Below are positions 60,341-64,000 of a DNA stretch of 64,000 nt, piece after piece. This DNA is from Apium graveolens (lineage: Eukaryota; Streptophyta; Magnoliopsida; Apiales; Apiaceae). The DNA is taken from positions 121,107,797 through 121,171,796 of the forward strand of contig NC_133652.1 in the NCBI RefSeq assembly GCF_009905375.1. Reading direction: 5' to 3'. The notes under the pieces were generated by a model, which worked only from the letters and a program-made list of their open reading frames with translations, was not told where the DNA came from and made no database searches. Numbering within the stretch: the stretch's first letter is position 1; the number at the start of each line of letters is the position of its first letter. A program made the position numbers and the translations under genes.

Positions 60341-62652
60341 ATAACATATTTCACAGACAAATCATAAACTCGCATTCTTGGAGACGTATTCCTTATTGGA
60401 GTAGATTCCCTTGACTCTTAGTGTATTCCTGACTGGGTTAGTGATTTGCAATTCTCGCCATATGCCCTTGTTTCCTTTCCATGCATGAGAGGTAGATGGA
60501 ACTTTGCCCGCTTGGTTCAGAATACGTTGATTTTTACTTGAAAAACTCTTGCAAAGAACGACAGTACAACGAAACAACTAGAAGGATTCATAATTCAACA
60601 AAAAATTAGAGTTGAAAAGAAAGAAGAAACAAGGATTTGAATATGAATGAGACAACCACATTGGTACTTAAGATGGCCAGTCTTTCGTACCATATGGCAT
60701 ACATCACATGATTAGGTGGGTCCCGCACCATAACACTGTTTATCCCAATGAGAGAGCAAAACTTGAGGGGAATAATTAAATTTGAAAGGAATGCAATATC
60801 CTCCTTTTTGATATCATCATAAGGAGTTTATTAAGAAAAGAAGTTCATACATTTTGAGGAATTAAAAAGGAATATACGCTGTAGTATTGAGGACAAGAAT
60901 GATACCATTGGTCACCATCCACATTTCACTTGTATTCATCTTTGGAGCTTGTTCGATCATATCCCAATTGTGTCATATAACAACTTTAAAAAGTACACTG
61001 AAATGCCTTCGCAAATTAAGCATTATGGTAGATTCTTACTTGTTAAGTCTTGCGTCCTTAACATCGCACCTACACGTATAATACTCTAACAATTCCATCA
61101 TAATGGCGTTCTTACCAAATAACTTCGAGTTTCCTCTTTTTAAGTTAAAATAACCACGAATCATTCAACATAACGATCCTTTTGTTAATAATATTCTTCT
61201 TTTGGAAAGGTCTAGAAATTTTTCCAATCTTCTTCGGTCATGCCCAGGCTTCTGTTAAATAAATGAATTCTTTGGACTCTGATAGTCCTAGTAATTGGAT
61301 AAATAGTTACTCCGTACACTGATTCTGTTATTAACCTTGTCAAACAATATTTGCACCTTACCGTTAGGAATAATCAACTTCTTCATAATCGTGGATCACT
61401 TTATTCTCTGAATTAACAATACCCAGTCTAAAATAAATATCCTTCCAGATAATCCGGGTCTTTTAACAAACAAGAAACTCAAGTAGTAATTTGACAACCA
61501 GTGTTTAAAACTTATTTTATTCAAAAAGGCTTTTAGAAATTTTGTAAGGGAAAATATTTTTCGAAAACTTGTTAAAATTTTTAAAAAAAATCATAATTCT
61601 GGTTGTCTTTACTATATGAGTTGGTTGTTGTCCTTCCGACCAATAACAAGGTACCATATCAAAGAAATAATCACATAAAAGTCCGTTCACTTCAATCTAC
61701 CTTTTCTCCTTTATCGTGTCCATTTGCCTTCCTTAATTGACGAAAACTTCAATTGTCGCTGCATGTTATCTTATTCGTAGCTTCACATCAAAGCTTCCAT
61801 ACTGGTAATACTCCCGACATTATCGTTGCAGTAGTTAAGTAGAACAGGCTATCCAATAGTCAACAAATCGGCTGATGTCATATCACCTTGTTACTATAAA
61901 TATAACACATTGTCATAACACCATTAATTAACTTCAAGAAAGCTCCAGAACCATAATCTCCTCTAACTCTCTTTTCAATACTAATCTAATCCATTCCTCA
62001 AGCTAGTCATGGGGGCCTAGTCACTAATGGCTTCATTTAATCTGGTAGCAGCTATCCTTCGAAACACGTGAATCTTCTTTCTAAACTTCTTCTCACCTTT
62101 ATTTATATCTCCGGTATTCACAATTTACTGTAGCTCCCGAATTCATCCTCGTAGGTACTGTTGCTTCATAGGGCAAGTTTTAAACTGGAGTATAGAACAG
62201 GGTGTAAGGTAAATTGAAAAGACACACTCACAGCCGGTTGTCCAGTAAAACAAGAATAAATAGATGGGGATTCTTAAATAGGTAGTCTCATATCAAGAGG
62301 CGGTGGAATAGCGTAGAATAACTTGAAGAGGACAACTGCCATAATAGAAGGTAATACCATTAATACTGATGGAAGAACAAGATGCAAATCAAATCTGGGA
62401 GAAGATGACGATCCTCGAACGGAAAGCCCCAAACGATCAGATGATGTAGGGAAATCAGGATCTGCCATTGTCGCTGCCTGGAAATCACATCACAATGTTA
62501 ATAATTCCGAATCGTAATACGAACCGTGCCGGAGACCTACTATACAATCGCACTCAACCTCACAACGTCTCATCTTTCTATTTCCTATTCCTAATCCTAA
62601 CCCTCTACCCAATCCCGACAATCTAGGCTTGTTTCAGTGACTTATAACCTTA
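60341..62652 (-). other. G3 gag/leader region, unrecognisable
   Basis: By position this should hold gag and a leader ORF. I see only scattered short ORFs, such as 62274-62468 minus (MADPDFPTSSDRLG), which lies where G1 and G2 have their leader ORF. No zinc knuckle is found. Confidence 0.4.
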
Positions 62653-62664
62653 GCTCTGATACCA
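62653..62664 (-). other. G3 primer-binding site (initiator Met-tRNA)
   Basis: TGGTATCAGAGC on the minus strand, three bases inside the LTR; perfect. Confidence 0.88.
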
Positions 62665-62667
62665 ACC

Positions 62668-64000
62668 TGTGGCACCCTCCAAACTCGGGTCAGAAGTTTG
62701 GGGTCCACAACACATATATAATATATAAACCTGTATATGAGATACTATTTGCAATGACCCTGCTTTACACAACCACAGATCGCAACAGGTTAAAGTATGA
62801 AAACAAGCCACAATCTTAACTTTTATTACAACGTACCAAATCCCAACTAATTTAACTTACAACTGATAATAAAATTATTTTTACAATCTTACTATCTCAC
62901 AACCGCAATAAGCTCCTGCTAGCTCGATCCAACTCAATCTGGAATCCTAGCTCGTACATTGAACTGGGAAACCTCGCTATCAACCGTATCCTTCTTAACT
63001 GTAGAATACATAAAAAAAAATTCGCAAGAGTGAGCTAACTAGCTCAGCAAGTCACAATGTCAATAATTAAGGTTAATCAATGATCAAACGAGATGATTCA
63101 GAGGAATCAAGTTTATTGCTAAACAATCAATAGAATTGGATATTCATTTTAAGTTTTAATACCAAGGTTAGGCTGCTAATCAGTCACGCACTAACCCCGA
63201 GCAAAGCACACAGCACTGCTCTAATTACTGGATCCAAGGCACACATTGGCCTAACTTGACCATTGATATGGTCTGACCACGAATCTGGTCTATATCTATA
63301 AAAAACTATCCAATTCTAAAGCAGTTCAATATGATAAACAATATAATTCAATAAAACAAGGTCATAATCAATGACGATTAAACACTTGAATAAAAACATA
63401 AGGAAACTCATGGATATCACAAGGGTATATCAGGGTATGTATAAGAAATGGTTTTCAGTTTGTAAAGGATCAGGTATTAGACAAATAATGATTTTTCAAG
63501 GTATAGTTCTCTAATATTATAAAGAATGGTTGGAGTATAAAAGTTTTTATGTTTTCAAACAATTTTGTTCCAGCGTTTGGTATTTCGTAGTTATACATTT
63601 GGGAAGTAGTATCATATTTGTGTGGTTTGGTATTTGAAAATCAACCAAGGATGGTTTACAAAGAATAAGGCCTATGGTTCAAAGATCAAATGATGTGATT
63701 CGGGTTCAAGGTTGCATGATTTAAGGTAATTTTAATATAAAACATAACTATTTTGAATACTTAACAATATGTCACGAGAGAATTAAAAAATATTTACATT
63801 ATATTTCGAAAAAGGTTTAGAGGTACTTGCCTTACAGGGCTTTACAACTATTACTGATCAACTCTGAGCCGACTCTGCCCCTCAGGCTTTAACGTCCGAC
63901 CACTAGATCACATTGGATTCGACTTTGATACTCAAGTTTTTCTGTTGAAACTCTACTGAGCTTGTCGATTGACTACTAGGTCATCTTTAGTCCATCGTTC
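62668..64000 (-). repeat. G3 5' LTR, partial (runs off the right edge)
   Basis: Aligns along its whole visible length with 53620-54950. Confidence 0.9.

Larger units (their letters stand above)
53620..64000 (-). mobile_element. G3: gypsy element related to G1, decayed interior, right LTR cut by window edge
   Basis: Left LTR 53620-57035, interior 57036-62667, right LTR from 62668. Polypurine tract and LTR edge (CGAGTCGTTATA then TCCTTCCCCCC) are the same as in G1. The interior aligns patchily with G1's chromodomain, integrase, RNase H, RT and protease but has no long ORF. The first 430 bases of the two LTRs differ at about 14 positions by eye (about 3%). Confidence 0.88.

Noticed and set aside
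1..64000. CRISPR arrays, rRNA, host gene clusters or endogenous pararetrovirus
   Set aside because: No regularly spaced repeats with unique spacers, no rRNA-like sequence, and every long coding match belongs to LTR retrotransposon gag/pol or their extra ORFs.

Overview
This window looks like plant nuclear DNA made almost entirely of nested LTR retrotransposons. I found no convincing host gene, tRNA, rRNA or CRISPR array. Every element whose primer-binding site is visible matches plant initiator-methionine tRNA. The lineages are typical of angiosperms: Ty1/copia elements of SIRE/Maximus type with an extra 3' ORF, and Ty3/gypsy chromoviruses of Tekay/Del type with a C-terminal chromodomain. A dicot such as an Apiaceae species is a weak guess from the look of the SIRE-like proteins.

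Layout. Element A is a forward SIRE-like copia element. Its 5' end lies left of the window and its 3' LTR ends at 51805. It survives in three pieces (2814-4307, 15786-18001, 46094-51805). Element B, a reverse SIRE-like copia of the same family, entered A at 2813/2814; its 5' LTR, gag, protease and part of integrase fill 1-2813. Gypsy element G1 (reverse, 4308-15780, target duplication AAAAG) interrupts A's integrase. Element C, a complete forward copia of A's family (18002-46088, duplication GATTA), sits just 3' of A's RNase H. C is itself interrupted by gypsy G2 (forward, 21984-35935, duplication CAAAG) and by a likely solo LTR (41948-43646). Downstream of A are two degraded LTR-like fragments (51806-53619). 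Last comes G3 (reverse, 53620 to beyond 64000), a gypsy element related to G1 with similar LTRs but a badly decayed and rearranged interior.

How the parts work. In each copia element gag makes the particle, protease-integrase-RT-RNase H copy and insert it, and a long ORF of unknown function lies 3' of RNase H. All the coding regions are broken by stops, frameshifts or lost catalytic residues, so none of the in-window copies looks autonomous. Many new stops are TAG where glutamine is expected, as deamination of methylated CAG would produce.

Most interesting observation. The gag-protease region of C (and the part left in A) contains a segment of about 1.09 kb with GT...AG ends and a branch-point-like motif. 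Element B lacks exactly this segment and joins gag to protease in frame. Unspliced RNA would read through extra coiled-coil and zinc-knuckle sequence to a TAG just before the acceptor; spliced RNA would encode a Gag-Pol fusion. This suggests a splicing switch between Gag and Gag-Pol, with B a retrocopy of the spliced RNA. A possible internal promoter before the 3' ORF, kept in both A and C, is a second candidate system.
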